64,000 nt of DNA, from NCBI RefSeq assembly GCF_009363435.1, contig NZ_CP045354.1:2632501-2696500 (forward strand). Direction: 5' to 3'. The stretch is from Labrenzia sp. THAF82. GTDB taxonomy: Bacteria > Pseudomonadota > Alphaproteobacteria > Rhizobiales > Stappiaceae. This document shows, one piece after another, positions 9,352 through 17,967 of this stretch (within the stretch, counting starts at the first letter, position 1; the number at the start of each line of letters is the position of its first letter). The position numbers and the translations under genes were made by a program. The notes under the pieces were generated by a model, which was not told where the DNA came from, did no database searches, and saw only the letters and a program-made list of their open reading frames with translations.

Positions 9352-10047
9352 TCAGGCTTCATCCGCCAATCGGGCGTCTGAGATCACATGAAGAGCTGCT
9401 TTGGTGATGTGGCCACGCAAGAGGTTCTGGCCGGTCTTTGTGTCCCCGGACAAAACAGCGTCTTTCAGTTCGTTATGCTCATTCGCGCTTTTTTCAACCC
9501 AGCGACGTCTCGACACTTCGCTGCGATCATTGGCATGTGCCATCAACCTGTAGCGACGGCTTTGATCATATTGCACAGAGATCAGCTCAATCAGTTTCGG
9601 TGACCCACAATTGCCAGCGATGGCCATGTGAAAGGTCTTGTTGCGTTCATCCCACTCCAGAGCCGCATTCATGGGATCGGTCGGCATTTGTCGCTCAACT
9701 TCAGACAAAGCGTAGTGGGTGGCAACGACTTCAGAGCGCCAGTCCACGGTCGACCGCTTTATGGCCCACTCCAGCGCCAAGACTTCGAGTTCGGCCCTGA
9801 CCCGGATACTGTCCTGGAGCTCGTCTCGCGAAGGATTCAGAACGCGAAAGCCCTTGGATTCTTCGAAGCTTACATATCCCTCACCAACGAGAAGAGACAA
9901 TGCTTCGCGGACTGATGGATGCGACACTGAGTAGGTGCGCTTCAGCCCTTCAATGTTCAGTTTTACGCCAGGCTGTATTACCCCGAGAGAGATGTCGAGA
10001 CGTAACTGATTGGACAGGGCAGCGATGACTGAGCCTTGTTTTTGCAC
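9352..10047 (-). CDS. GntR family transcriptional regulator (FadR/FCD subfamily)
   Basis: About 231 residues. The N-terminal winged helix-turn-helix is seen in 'LKRTYSVSHPSVREALSLLVGEGYVSFEESKGFRV'. The remaining C-terminal all-helical FCD ligand domain contains 'RVRAELEVLALEWAIKRS' and His-bearing helices ('HMAIAGNCGSPKLIELI', 'HNELKDAVLSGDTKTGQNLLRGHI') that usually bind a metal and a carboxylate ligand. A GTG at 10047 is preferred because GGAGG lies 9 nt upstream; a GTG at 10053 is too close to it. It sits convergent to the TAXI-TRAP genes and divergent from the SDR gene and probably controls both. Confidence 0.88.
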   Translation of the reverse strand: MQKQGSVIAALSNQLRLDISLGVIQPGVKLNIEGLKRTYSVSHPSVREALSLLVGEGYVSFEESKGFRVLNPSRDELQDSIRVRAELEVLALEWAIKRSTVDWRSEVVATHYALSEVERQMPTDPMNAALEWDERNKTFHMAIAGNCGSPKLIELISVQYDQSRRYRLMAHANDRSEVSRRRWVEKSANEHNELKDAVLSGDTKTGQNLLRGHITKAALHVISDARLADEA

Positions 10048-10142
10048 TTTCACTTACCTCCCACATCCAACCAATCAAACTGTATCGTCAGCCTAGGATA
10101 CGGGTTTGGCCATTGCAACAATTCAATAATATGCGATATGTA

Positions 10143-10155
10143 ATCATAATATGAT
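10143..10155. promoter_or_regulatory. Candidate GntR operator between regulator and SDR gene
   Basis: Perfect inverted repeat ATCATA-A-TATGAT in the 156-bp region between the divergent GntR and SDR genes. A near-copy occurs upstream of the TAXI-TRAP operon at 6416-6426, so this is the probable autoregulatory and regulon site of the GntR protein. This is inference from position and symmetry. Confidence 0.55.
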
Positions 10156-10203
10156 TTATATGCAGGCAAATTTGCGGTGGGCAGGAGTGGTTCAAACTGA
10201 TGC

Positions 10204-10932
10204 ATGATCGGGATGCCTAGTTTCAGACCTTTAAGATCCATTGTGACCGGCGGTTCCGGTGCGCTCGGCAGTGCTATTGTGCGATCCTTGTGTGAACGAG
10301 GCGACCAAGTCGTTTGTCTGGACCAACACGCTCCGGCCACATGTATGGCTGAGTTCGTCAAGGTCGATGTTACCCAAAGGCCATCGGTTGATCGCGCGAT
10401 CAGACACGCTGTCGAGCACATGGGCGGTTTGGATGTCCTGGTCCATGCCGCTGGTATGATCAGGGCGGCAAGGTTCAGTGATCTCACTGAAGAAGATTTC
10501 GAATGCCACCTCAACACCAATCTGCTCGGTGCGTTTCGAGTGGCGCAACAGGCCAGCATCCACATGATGGAAAACGGCGGGAGGATCGTCTTCATTACGT
10601 CAATCCATGGACAGATCGGCGTGACGGGGCGAAGCGCCTATGCCGCTTCGAAGGGCGCGGTTGCATCATTGGCGCGCGTGATGGCCGCAGAACTTGCCAA
10701 ACATCGTATTCGCGTCAACGTATTGGCACCAGGCGCTGTGGATGGCGGCATGATGCCCGATCCGAAGTCACGTGATGGTTGGATTGCCGCAACACCCAGT
10801 GACAGGGTCGCGTATCTGGAAGAAGTCGCGGCTGTTGCCGCAATGCTTGCCTCCGATGAGGCAAGCTTCGTCAATGGTCAAGTTCTTGCCGTTGATGGCG
10901 GCGCCAGCACTGTGCGTTCAATTGGAAGATAG
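10204..10932 (+). CDS. SDR family NAD(P)-dependent oxidoreductase
   Basis: 242-residue cytoplasmic Rossmann-fold dehydrogenase. The cofactor motif TGGSGALG is near residues 15-22, 'HAAG' corresponds to the NNAG motif, the catalytic Ser is in 'FITSIHG' and the YxxxK pair is in 'AYAASKGAV'. It ends with the typical 'NGQVLAVDGGAS'. Classical SDRs of this size oxidise or reduce sugar-alcohol, hydroxy-acid or ketone substrates. The specific substrate is unknown but is probably related to the solute of the neighbouring TAXI-TRAP system. The ATG at 10204 has no good ribosome site; an ATG at 10213 is a reasonable alternative. Confidence 0.88.
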   Translation: MIGMPSFRPLRSIVTGGSGALGSAIVRSLCERGDQVVCLDQHAPATCMAEFVKVDVTQRPSVDRAIRHAVEHMGGLDVLVHAAGMIRAARFSDLTEEDFECHLNTNLLGAFRVAQQASIHMMENGGRIVFITSIHGQIGVTGRSAYAASKGAVASLARVMAAELAKHRIRVNVLAPGAVDGGMMPDPKSRDGWIAATPSDRVAYLEEVAAVAAMLASDEASFVNGQVLAVDGGASTVRSIGR

Positions 10933-11009
10933 CTGGGCAATAGCTCGAGCGAAGTGTGCCGAACAACAACAATAGTCCATTAGTGAAATCTGAGTGGACT
11001 GTGCCTGTG

Positions 11010-11948
11010 TCAGCTCAACCGGTAATTTTCAAGATGGCCGGTACAGGGATTTGATTTCAAATGCGACCAGATTTTCTGCACGAGCGGAGAGGGTGCGTCG
11101 CGTTTCTTGAAGACCCAAATTTCCAGGTTGGTGTCGTATCGACCTTCCCCTGCCAATGCCAGCCTCCCTGCCTGAACGTCTTCATAAGCGCTGCAGGCAG
11201 GCAGCCAAAGCATCTTCTGGTCGAGGTGGGCAAGCCGTTTCATGAACTCGCACGTGCCGCTTTGCGAGGTGCACACGAAGTCCGGATCCTGCGCGGTCAT
11301 CGATGAAAACAGAAGGTCTTCGACTTTGGAGAAGTAACCGGTTTGGCCGTAGCCAATATATTCAAGACCGGTGCTTGGCGGCTTGTCGACGTCGAAGGCG
11401 GGACGTCCCTTTGCATCAACGGCAGTACAAAGATGCATAGTGTCATCGCCAAGTTTGATTGAATCGAATTCCTGATGCTCAAAAAATGCCGGGACCTCTG
11501 GCTTAAAATAGAGCACCAGCAGATCCATCTTTCGATCACCGAGCAATTCCACCATTTCATAGAAATCGTAGCTGTCTATTGAAACGGAAAACGAACCACA
11601 GCCCTGCTTGATTTGATGAAGCCACTCCGGCACGAAGCTGAGCGCCAGCGACGTTGAGGCCGCAAGGCGAATGTCCGGTGTTGTCGCGGAATTTCGTCTT
11701 TGGAATTCAACGCGGTTGAGTTCCAGTTCCCGCAGTACATTTTGTGCCGAAGCGTGAAAGATTTCACCTTCTGGGGTGAGCGAAACAGGGTAGCTGCTTC
11801 GGTCGAAAAGTTCCGTGCCAAGCCAGGTTTCGAGGGCTTTGATCCGTCTGCTGAAGGCGGATTGGGTGATGTTGCGCTCGTCGGCTGCTTGGGAGAAGTT
11901 TCCGCGTTTGCTCAGAACCAGAAAGTCGGCCAGCCAATTGGTGTCCAC
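11010..11948 (-). CDS. LysR family transcriptional regulator
   Basis: 312 residues. The N-terminal HTH starts 'DTNWLADFLVLSKRGNFSQAADERNITQSAFSRRIKALE', and a type-2 periplasmic-binding-like effector domain follows. The frame is open further upstream to 12083, but the GTG at 11948 places the HTH at the usual residues 3-60 and is preceded by AAGGA at good spacing. It is divergent from a family-5 ABC operon, and the palindrome at 11999-12015 between them is the likely operator. LysR proteins of this arrangement usually activate the divergent operon when the transported compound or a derivative is bound. Confidence 0.88.
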   Translation of the reverse strand: MDTNWLADFLVLSKRGNFSQAADERNITQSAFSRRIKALETWLGTELFDRSSYPVSLTPEGEIFHASAQNVLRELELNRVEFQRRNSATTPDIRLAASTSLALSFVPEWLHQIKQGCGSFSVSIDSYDFYEMVELLGDRKMDLLVLYFKPEVPAFFEHQEFDSIKLGDDTMHLCTAVDAKGRPAFDVDKPPSTGLEYIGYGQTGYFSKVEDLLFSSMTAQDPDFVCTSQSGTCEFMKRLAHLDQKMLWLPACSAYEDVQAGRLALAGEGRYDTNLEIWVFKKRDAPSPLVQKIWSHLKSNPCTGHLENYRLS

Positions 11949-11998
11949 CTCGTTTTTCCTTCTGAGACACTGCCGAATAAATAAGCAGTACGTGAAAC

Positions 11999-12015
11999 TA
12001 TGCAAAATTTGCATA
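11999..12015. promoter_or_regulatory. Candidate LysR operator (T-N11-A palindrome)
   Basis: TATGCAAA-A-TTTGCATA is a perfect 8-bp inverted repeat around one central base. Its inner part (T at 12001, A at 12013) fits the LysR-type T-N11-A box. It lies 51 bp from the LysR start and about 145 bp before the divergent binding-protein gene. Confidence 0.6.
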
Positions 12016-12158
12016 ACAAGGCTGTTGGTTGAATTCAAGCAATCGATATAAGCTTTTGCTTCAGGTGCGGATAACTTGCTCATTCAACGAAGCGACACCG
12101 CACACGATCCCGCCGGTTTATACCGGCTCCGACCCATTCGAATTGTTCCAGAGGGGGA

Positions 12159-13763
12159 ATGATCGTGAAATTTACAGCTCCATTGAAAGGCCTGTCACTT
12201 GCCGCAATCCTGGCGACTTCAGTTGCCTTTCCGGCAATTGCAGAAACACCAGCAGACACGTTTGTGATTGCCCGCAACACCGCAGATGCGATTACGCTTG
12301 ATCCCGCCGAATGCTTTGAATTCACCGGCAGCCGGATTGTCGCAAACATCTATGAGCGACTGTTTCTGTTCGAGCCGGATGACCTGACAAAACTTGTTGG
12401 CGGCATCGCAGAATCCTATGAATTTTCCGAAGACGGCAAGAAAATCACCGTCAAGCTGCGCCCGGGCCTGACGTTCCATTCGGGCAACCCTGTCACCGCG
12501 GCTGATGTTGCCTATTCGCTGAGCCGGGCCGTGAAGCTGGACAAGACGCCGGCCTTCATCATCAAACAGATCGGTTGGACTGCAGACAATGTCGACGAGG
12601 CAGTCGTTGCCGTCGATGATGGTACCGTTGAGATCAACATTCTCGCTGAATTGTCACCCGCGCTCGTGCTGAACCTGTTGTCCTCCAGCGTCGCTTCCAT
12701 TGTCGACATGAAAGAGGTCCAGAAACACGAAGTCGACGGTGACATGGGCTATGCATGGCTGAAAGACAATTCCGCTGGGTCCGGTCCTTTCATGTTGAAG
12801 AACTGGAAAGCCAACGAAGTCGTCATGCTGGAAGCCTTTGACGACTATCGGCAGGGCAAACCTGCGATGAACCGCGTCGTCATTCGCCACGTGGCGGAGC
12901 CTTCCGCGCAACGCCTCCTGCTTGAAAAGGGTGACGTTGACGCAGCGATGGAATTGACAGCTGACCAGCTCAAGGGACTTGCCGGCAATGACGATGTTTC
13001 TGCCGAGAGCTACCCCAAGGGTTATCTGATGTATCTGGCGTCCAACATGGAGCATCCGGTTCTGTCGAAACCGGAAGTTCGTGAGGCGCTGAAATACATG
13101 GTCGATTATGACGGCATGGTCGGTTCGTTCCTCGATGGACAGTACAAGATCCATCAGAACTTCTGGCCGTCAGGCATGTGGGCTGCGGCCACGGACACGC
13201 CGTACAGCCAGAACATGGACAAGGCAAAGGCGCTGATTGCAGATGCTGGTCTTGATGCCGATACCAAGATCACCATCGATACGCTGAACAAATCACCGTT
13301 CACGGAAGTCGCCCAAAGTGTTCAGGCAAGCCTGAAGGAACTCGGCATCGACTCGGAAATCATCTTGTCCGACGGTGCAACGCTCTGGCCGAAATACCGT
13401 GCACGCAAACATGAGTTGATCGTTGCGCGCTGGGGCCCGGATTACTCTGATCCGCATTCCAATGCCGATGCATTTGCTCACAACCCGAACAACGACTTCG
13501 AAGCCAAGCTGACCGGCAAGCTGACATGGCGAAACGCCTGGCCTGCTGAAGGTTTGACCGAATTGACCGATCAGGCGGCGGCCGAATCCGATCCGGCCAA
13601 GCGCGAAGCCACCTATGCCAAACTGCAGAAGATGGTTCAGGAGGATTCTCCGTTCACCATCATGTTCCAGGCTATCGGCACATTTGGCCAGCGTGCAAAT
13701 GTCAAAGGCTTCGTCAATGGCGTGACCTCTGATCAGGCGTACTACAAAACAGTGACCAAGTAA
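12159..13763 (+). CDS. ABC transporter substrate-binding protein, family 5
   Basis: 534-residue periplasmic binding protein with a signal peptide (hydrophobic core LSLAAILATSVAFPAIA, cleavage about residue 28). The SBP_bac_5 signature is visible in 'FSEDGKKITVKLRPGLTFHSGNPVTAADVAYSLSRAV', and the later 'VREALKYMVDYDGMV' and 'ILSDGATLWPKYRARKHELIVARWGPDYSDPHSNADAF' segments are typical of peptide-type proteins. GAGGGGG lies just before the ATG. It heads an intact Dpp-type operon and is separated from the permease gene by 242 bp with a stable hairpin, a layout often used to make more binding protein than permease. Confidence 0.92.
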   Translation: MIVKFTAPLKGLSLAAILATSVAFPAIAETPADTFVIARNTADAITLDPAECFEFTGSRIVANIYERLFLFEPDDLTKLVGGIAESYEFSEDGKKITVKLRPGLTFHSGNPVTAADVAYSLSRAVKLDKTPAFIIKQIGWTADNVDEAVVAVDDGTVEINILAELSPALVLNLLSSSVASIVDMKEVQKHEVDGDMGYAWLKDNSAGSGPFMLKNWKANEVVMLEAFDDYRQGKPAMNRVVIRHVAEPSAQRLLLEKGDVDAAMELTADQLKGLAGNDDVSAESYPKGYLMYLASNMEHPVLSKPEVREALKYMVDYDGMVGSFLDGQYKIHQNFWPSGMWAAATDTPYSQNMDKAKALIADAGLDADTKITIDTLNKSPFTEVAQSVQASLKELGIDSEIILSDGATLWPKYRARKHELIVARWGPDYSDPHSNADAFAHNPNNDFEAKLTGKLTWRNAWPAEGLTELTDQAAAESDPAKREATYAKLQKMVQEDSPFTIMFQAIGTFGQRANVKGFVNGVTSDQAYYKTVTK

Positions 13764-13826
13764 GATCTGGTCTGATGGTTCCGTGCATCTGACAAAAGAT
13801 GTGCGGACCATCGACGGTATGAGATG

Positions 13827-13860
13827 CGCGCTCCCGCGTTTTTTGCAGCATGGGAGCGCG
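13827..13860 (+). terminator. Hairpin between binding protein and permease genes
   Basis: Nine-bp perfect stem (CGCGCTCCC / GGGAGCGCG) with a 16-nt loop containing TTTTTT, followed by ATTTTACTT. It lies 64 bp after the binding-protein stop and inside the operon, so it is probably a partial terminator or an mRNA 3'-end stabiliser that lowers permease expression relative to the binding protein. Confidence 0.6.
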
Positions 13861-14005
13861 ATTTTACTTGTTCAAGGATCGGCCGACTTGCTTGTCACTC
13901 CACCATCTATTCGTCTTCATTTCAAACCCGTGCAGCCAAGACGCACCGTGCCGGGAAACACCGGGCGACAGGGGCTCTGGACCCAGTTTCAAAAGGCGCT
14001 TTTGA

Positions 14006-15067
14006 ATGACTGACAGCGCCGCGACCCCGCGCCCTGCGGTGGATTTCAAACCCTATCTGAATGTCGCCCGAAAAATCGGCGGCGGTATTCTCATGTTGGC
14101 CCTGACTTTCATCGGGCTGACCGCCGTCACCTTCGTCATAGGGCGTATCATGCCCAATGACCCTGTTGTCGCCATTGTCGGAGACAGAGCGTCGAAGGAA
14201 GTCTATGACGCGATGTTCCTGCAGCTCGGCCTCGACAAGCCGATCTGGCAGCAATACCTGATATTCCTGGGTGACATCCTGCGCGGCGATTTCGGCAACT
14301 CGGTGATGACAGGACAGCCTGTTCTGGAAGACATCAAGCGGTTTTTCCCCGCGACGCTGGAACTGGCCACGATTGCAACGGTTGTCGGCGTGATTATCGG
14401 CATACCTGCCGGTGTTTTTGCCGCTGTGCGCCAAGGCACGCTCATCGACCACTGCGTTCGGGTCATAGGTCTTCTAGGCCACTCCATCCCGATTTTCTGG
14501 CTCGGCATGGTCGCGTTGTTGGTCTTTTATGCCAAGCTGGACTGGGTGGCCGGTCCTGGCCGTATTGATTTCTTCTATGACGGTATCGTCGATCCGGTGA
14601 CAGGTGTCATCATGATCGACGCAGCGATTGCCGGGGAATGGGATGTGTTTCAAAATGCACTGTCCCACGTCATCCTGCCGGCTTCTATGCTGGCAATCTA
14701 TTCACTGGCCTATATTGCCCGCATGACGCGGTCTTTCATGCTGGATCAGCTCAATCAGGAATATGTTCTGACAGCGCGCGTGAAGGGGCTCGGCGAGGGG
14801 ACGGTGATCTGGTACCACGCCTTCCGGAACGTGATGGTTCAGCTGATCACCATCATCGGACTGACCTATGCCAGCCTTCTCGAAGGTTCCGTTCTGACGG
14901 AGACCGTATTTGCCTGGCCTGGTATTGGTCAATACATCACCAATTCGCTGTTCAATGCAGACATGAACGCCGTGATAGGCGGGACGCTCGTCGTCGGTAT
15001 TTCCTTCGTTTTCATTAACATGCTGTCTGACATGCTTTATCGCATTGTCGATCCGAGGGCGAAGTAA
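14006..15067 (+). CDS. ABC transporter permease, DppB type
   Basis: 353-residue inner-membrane permease. The first helix 'GGGILMLALTFIGLTAVTFVIGRIMPNDP' is followed by the family's 'LRGDFGNSVMTGQPVLEDIKRFFPATLELA' and the EAA loop 'ARVKGLGEGTVIWYHAFRNVMVQLITIIGL'. A longer extracytoplasmic insertion than usual ('GRIDFFYDGIVDPVTGVIMIDAAIAGEWDVF') precedes the third domain; this occurs in some family members. The TAA overlaps the ATG of the next permease by one base, indicating coupling. Confidence 0.9.
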   Translation: MTDSAATPRPAVDFKPYLNVARKIGGGILMLALTFIGLTAVTFVIGRIMPNDPVVAIVGDRASKEVYDAMFLQLGLDKPIWQQYLIFLGDILRGDFGNSVMTGQPVLEDIKRFFPATLELATIATVVGVIIGIPAGVFAAVRQGTLIDHCVRVIGLLGHSIPIFWLGMVALLVFYAKLDWVAGPGRIDFFYDGIVDPVTGVIMIDAAIAGEWDVFQNALSHVILPASMLAIYSLAYIARMTRSFMLDQLNQEYVLTARVKGLGEGTVIWYHAFRNVMVQLITIIGLTYASLLEGSVLTETVFAWPGIGQYITNSLFNADMNAVIGGTLVVGISFVFINMLSDMLYRIVDPRAK

Positions 15068-15993
15068 TGTCGGAGCACACGCAAACCTCAAGTTCCGTTG
15101 TGTCCTGGTTGCTGGCAGACTCGCCGGACAATGCTTTCCAGGCCCGTTGTCAGCGCGCCTATATCAGTTGGCTCTCTTTCAAATCCAACCCGATCGCGAT
15201 GCTTGGCTTCTTCATCGTGCTCTTTCTCTGTCTCGTCGCGCTTTTCGCACCACTGCTGACATCCGGTGACGGAACGACGCAGGAGCTTTCCAATCGCCTT
15301 GCGCCGCCGAGCGCCGAGCATTGGTTTGGTACCGACGAACTCGGACGCGATATCTACGACAGGATTGTCTGGGGCTCGCGGGTGACGCTCTACATCATCT
15401 TTCTCGTGTCGATCATCGTGATGCCCATCGGCCTTATCATCGGTACGACGGCCGGGTTGTTCGGCGGTGTTGTCGACGCGACTTTGATGCGGATCACCGA
15501 TATTTTTCTGGCGTTTCCCAGACTGATACTTGCGTTGGCATTTGTCGCCGTTCTTGGCCCCGGACTGGAGAATGCGGTACTTGCCATTGCCTTGACGACC
15601 TGGTCGCCTTATGCGCGCCTTGCAAGGGCTGAAACACTGACGCTGCGCAACTCCGAATATATCCTTGCAGCGCAAATCATGGGTGCGTCGCGCATAAGGG
15701 TTTTGCTGGCCCATATCATGCCAATGTGCATGTCTTCTACAATCGTGCGTTTGACGCTGGACATGGCCGGGATCATCCTGACCGCCGCAGGGCTCGGCTT
15801 TCTGGGTCTCGGTGCGCAGCCGCCGCTTGCCGAATGGGGGGCGATGATCGCCTCTGGCCGCGATTATCTCCTGGATCAATGGTGGGTGCCGACCATTCCC
15901 GGCATCGCCATACTTGTTGTCTCGCTCGGCTTTAACCTGCTGGGTGATGGTCTGCGCGACGTTCTCGACCCGCGCAGTTCAGGGGGGCACTGA
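15067..15993 (+). CDS. ABC transporter permease, DppC type
   Basis: 308-residue inner-membrane permease, partner of the preceding DppB-type protein. It has the OppC_N-type N-terminal helix ('NPIAMLGFFIVLFLCLVALFAPLL'), then 'LAPPSAEHWFGTDELGRDIYDRIVWGSRVTLYI' and the EAA loop 'AQIMGASRIRVLLAHIMPMCMSSTIV'. It aligns well with the interrupted permease at 4260-5138 and shows what the intact frame should look like. The stop is followed 2 nt later by the next gene. Confidence 0.92.
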   Translation: MSEHTQTSSSVVSWLLADSPDNAFQARCQRAYISWLSFKSNPIAMLGFFIVLFLCLVALFAPLLTSGDGTTQELSNRLAPPSAEHWFGTDELGRDIYDRIVWGSRVTLYIIFLVSIIVMPIGLIIGTTAGLFGGVVDATLMRITDIFLAFPRLILALAFVAVLGPGLENAVLAIALTTWSPYARLARAETLTLRNSEYILAAQIMGASRIRVLLAHIMPMCMSSTIVRLTLDMAGIILTAAGLGFLGLGAQPPLAEWGAMIASGRDYLLDQWWVPTIPGIAILVVSLGFNLLGDGLRDVLDPRSSGGH

Positions 15994-15995
15994 CC

Positions 15996-16895
15996 ATGAA
16001 CGGAAGCTTCAAAAAGGAGCCTTTGCGCGAAGAACCGCTCTTGTCCGTTCGTGACCTTCACGTGCGCTTTTCAACCTCCAAAGGTCTCGTTCACGCTGTT
16101 CGCGGTGTCAGCTTCGACCTTGGCCGGGAACGGCTTGGAATTGTTGGCGAGTCCGGATCTGGCAAGTCGCAAACCGGACGGGCGCTGCTGCGCCTGACAG
16201 CCGGCAATGGGCGAATTGATGCGGAAAAACTGATGTTCAGCGGCATGGATCTGATGCAGGCGAACGGAAAGACAATGCGAAACATTCGCGGTTCGCGCAT
16301 TTCCATGATCATGCAGGACCCCAAATATTCACTGAACCCGGTTCTGACCGTTGGTGCGCAGATTGCCGAGTCCTGCCGACGGCATGAAAACATCCCCCGG
16401 GCGGAGGCAAAAAAGCGTGCACTTTCAATGCTCGACACGGTTCGCATCCGCGAGCCGGAAAAGGTTTACTCCCTTTATCCGCATCAGGTGTCGGGCGGGA
16501 TGGGCCAACGCATCATGATTGCGATGATGCTGATAACCAATCCGGACGTGATGATTGCTGACGAACCGACTTCTGCGCTGGACGTGACGGTGCAAATGCA
16601 GGTGCTCTCCCTTCTCGACGACATGGTGCGTGAACGCGGCATGGGTCTCGTGCTCATCAGTCACGACTTGCAGCTTGTTTCCAGCTTCTGTGACCGGGTG
16701 CTTGTCATGTATGGCGGACGCATCATGGAAACGCTGGACGCCAAGCATCTCGACCAAGCGCAGCATCCCTATACGAGAGGGCTTCTCAATTGCCTGCCGA
16801 GGCTCGACGGTCGTCACGACGATCTTCCTGTTCTTGAACGGGACCCGGCCTGGCTCACGCAGCCAAGCGATGCCAGCGGGGTGTTCGAGCAATGA
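15996..16895 (+). CDS. ABC transporter ATP-binding protein (DppD type)
   Basis: 299-residue ATPase. Walker A GESGSGKS is at residues 51-58, the Q-loop is in 'SMIMQDPKYSLNPVLTV', the signature is 'VSGGMGQRIMIAMML', Walker B is 'VMIADEPTSALDVTV' and the switch is 'LISHDLQLV'. The C-terminal 'HPYTRGLLNCLPRLD' is the oligopeptide-ATPase extension. It lies 2 nt after the permease and overlaps the next ATPase by 4 nt, as expected in a Dpp operon. Confidence 0.92.
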   Translation: MNGSFKKEPLREEPLLSVRDLHVRFSTSKGLVHAVRGVSFDLGRERLGIVGESGSGKSQTGRALLRLTAGNGRIDAEKLMFSGMDLMQANGKTMRNIRGSRISMIMQDPKYSLNPVLTVGAQIAESCRRHENIPRAEAKKRALSMLDTVRIREPEKVYSLYPHQVSGGMGQRIMIAMMLITNPDVMIADEPTSALDVTVQMQVLSLLDDMVRERGMGLVLISHDLQLVSSFCDRVLVMYGGRIMETLDAKHLDQAQHPYTRGLLNCLPRLDGRHDDLPVLERDPAWLTQPSDASGVFEQ

Positions 16896-17668
16896 TCGAA
16901 ATCAGCGACTTCAGCATTTCTTTCGGTTCGGGCAAAAATCAGATCCAAGCGGTCAAGAACTTCAATCTTTCGGTCGCGGAGGGGGAGAGCTTTGGTCTGG
17001 TCGGTGAATCGGGTTCCGGGAAGTCGACCGTACTCAGAGCCATGGTCGGTATCTATTCCCACTGGACCGGGACCATCAGAATTGACGGGCAGCCTATTGC
17101 CCACAAACGAACACCTGCCTCCCGCAAACACATGCAGATGGTGTTCCAGGACCCCTATGGTTCGCTTCATCCACGCAGAACCGTGGACGCCACATTAAGT
17201 GAGCCGCTGGTCATCCACGGATTGGACAATCGCGAAGAACGGGTCCTGAAGATCCTCGCCGAAGTCGGCCTTGGCCCGGAATACCGGTTTCGCTACCCCC
17301 ATCAACTTTCTGGCGGTCAACGGCAGCGCGTCGCCATTGCGCGCGCGCTCATTCTTGAGCCACGAGTCATCCTGCTTGATGAGCCGACGAGTGCGCTGGA
17401 CGTGTCTGTTCAGGCTGAAATTTTGAACCTTTTATCTGCACTTCGGAAGGCGCATGGCCTGACCTATGTGATGGTCAGCCACGACCTTGCTGTCGTCGGG
17501 CACCTCTGCAGCCGGATTGCCGTGATGAACCGCGGCGAGGTTGTGGAGGAGATGAGTGAGGACCAGATGCGCACGGGTAATCTCAAGCATGAGTATACGC
17601 GCCAGCTCTGGACCGCATCGCATGGCTACGATCGCAAGGCTTTGGCAGGGTTCAAGGAATTTGCATAG
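16892..17668 (+). CDS. ABC transporter ATP-binding protein (DppF type)
   Basis: 258-residue ATPase completing the second importer. Walker A GESGSGKS is at residues 38-45, the Q-loop 'QMVFQDPYGSLHPRRTV' is followed by signature 'LSGGQRQRVAIARAL', Walker B 'VILLDEPTSALDVSV' and switch 'MVSHDLAVV'. The ATG overlaps the previous stop. A short GC stem (17672-17677 with 17685-17690) lies just after the stop, without a clear T run, and may mark the end of the operon. Confidence 0.92.
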   Translation: MIEISDFSISFGSGKNQIQAVKNFNLSVAEGESFGLVGESGSGKSTVLRAMVGIYSHWTGTIRIDGQPIAHKRTPASRKHMQMVFQDPYGSLHPRRTVDATLSEPLVIHGLDNREERVLKILAEVGLGPEYRFRYPHQLSGGQRQRVAIARALILEPRVILLDEPTSALDVSVQAEILNLLSALRKAHGLTYVMVSHDLAVVGHLCSRIAVMNRGEVVEEMSEDQMRTGNLKHEYTRQLWTASHGYDRKALAGFKEFA

Positions 17669-17967
17669 TAAGGGCGGTTGAGACCCGCCCGATGATGTAT
17701 CGCCACCAGTTCGCAAGGTACCGCTCATCGCTACGAAGTTTCGTAAAGTGCATAGGTCCCGATAGCGCTTTTTCCGGCAACCAGCGGACGAAATCCATTC
17801 GCCAGCGGTTATATCAGTTGTAAGATGGTATGCTAGGCGTTTAGCGCGTCGCGGACGACGTGCCAGCTTCGAACGGAAAGATACTCGAAAGACCATTACT
17901 ATCGGAAAAATGAATTTCTATTCAAAGACATAAACGCAGGTCGTGGGCAAAACGGAGGACTTGTACG

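Noticed and set aside
15088..15879. 263-codon open frame antisense to the DppC-type permease
   Set aside because: Highly charged, low-complexity translation with no domain. The opposite strand encodes a clear permease.
17672..17690. GGGCGG/CCGCCC as the terminator of the Dpp operon
   Set aside because: The stem is only 6 bp and no T run follows, so it is mentioned with the last gene but not listed as a terminator.
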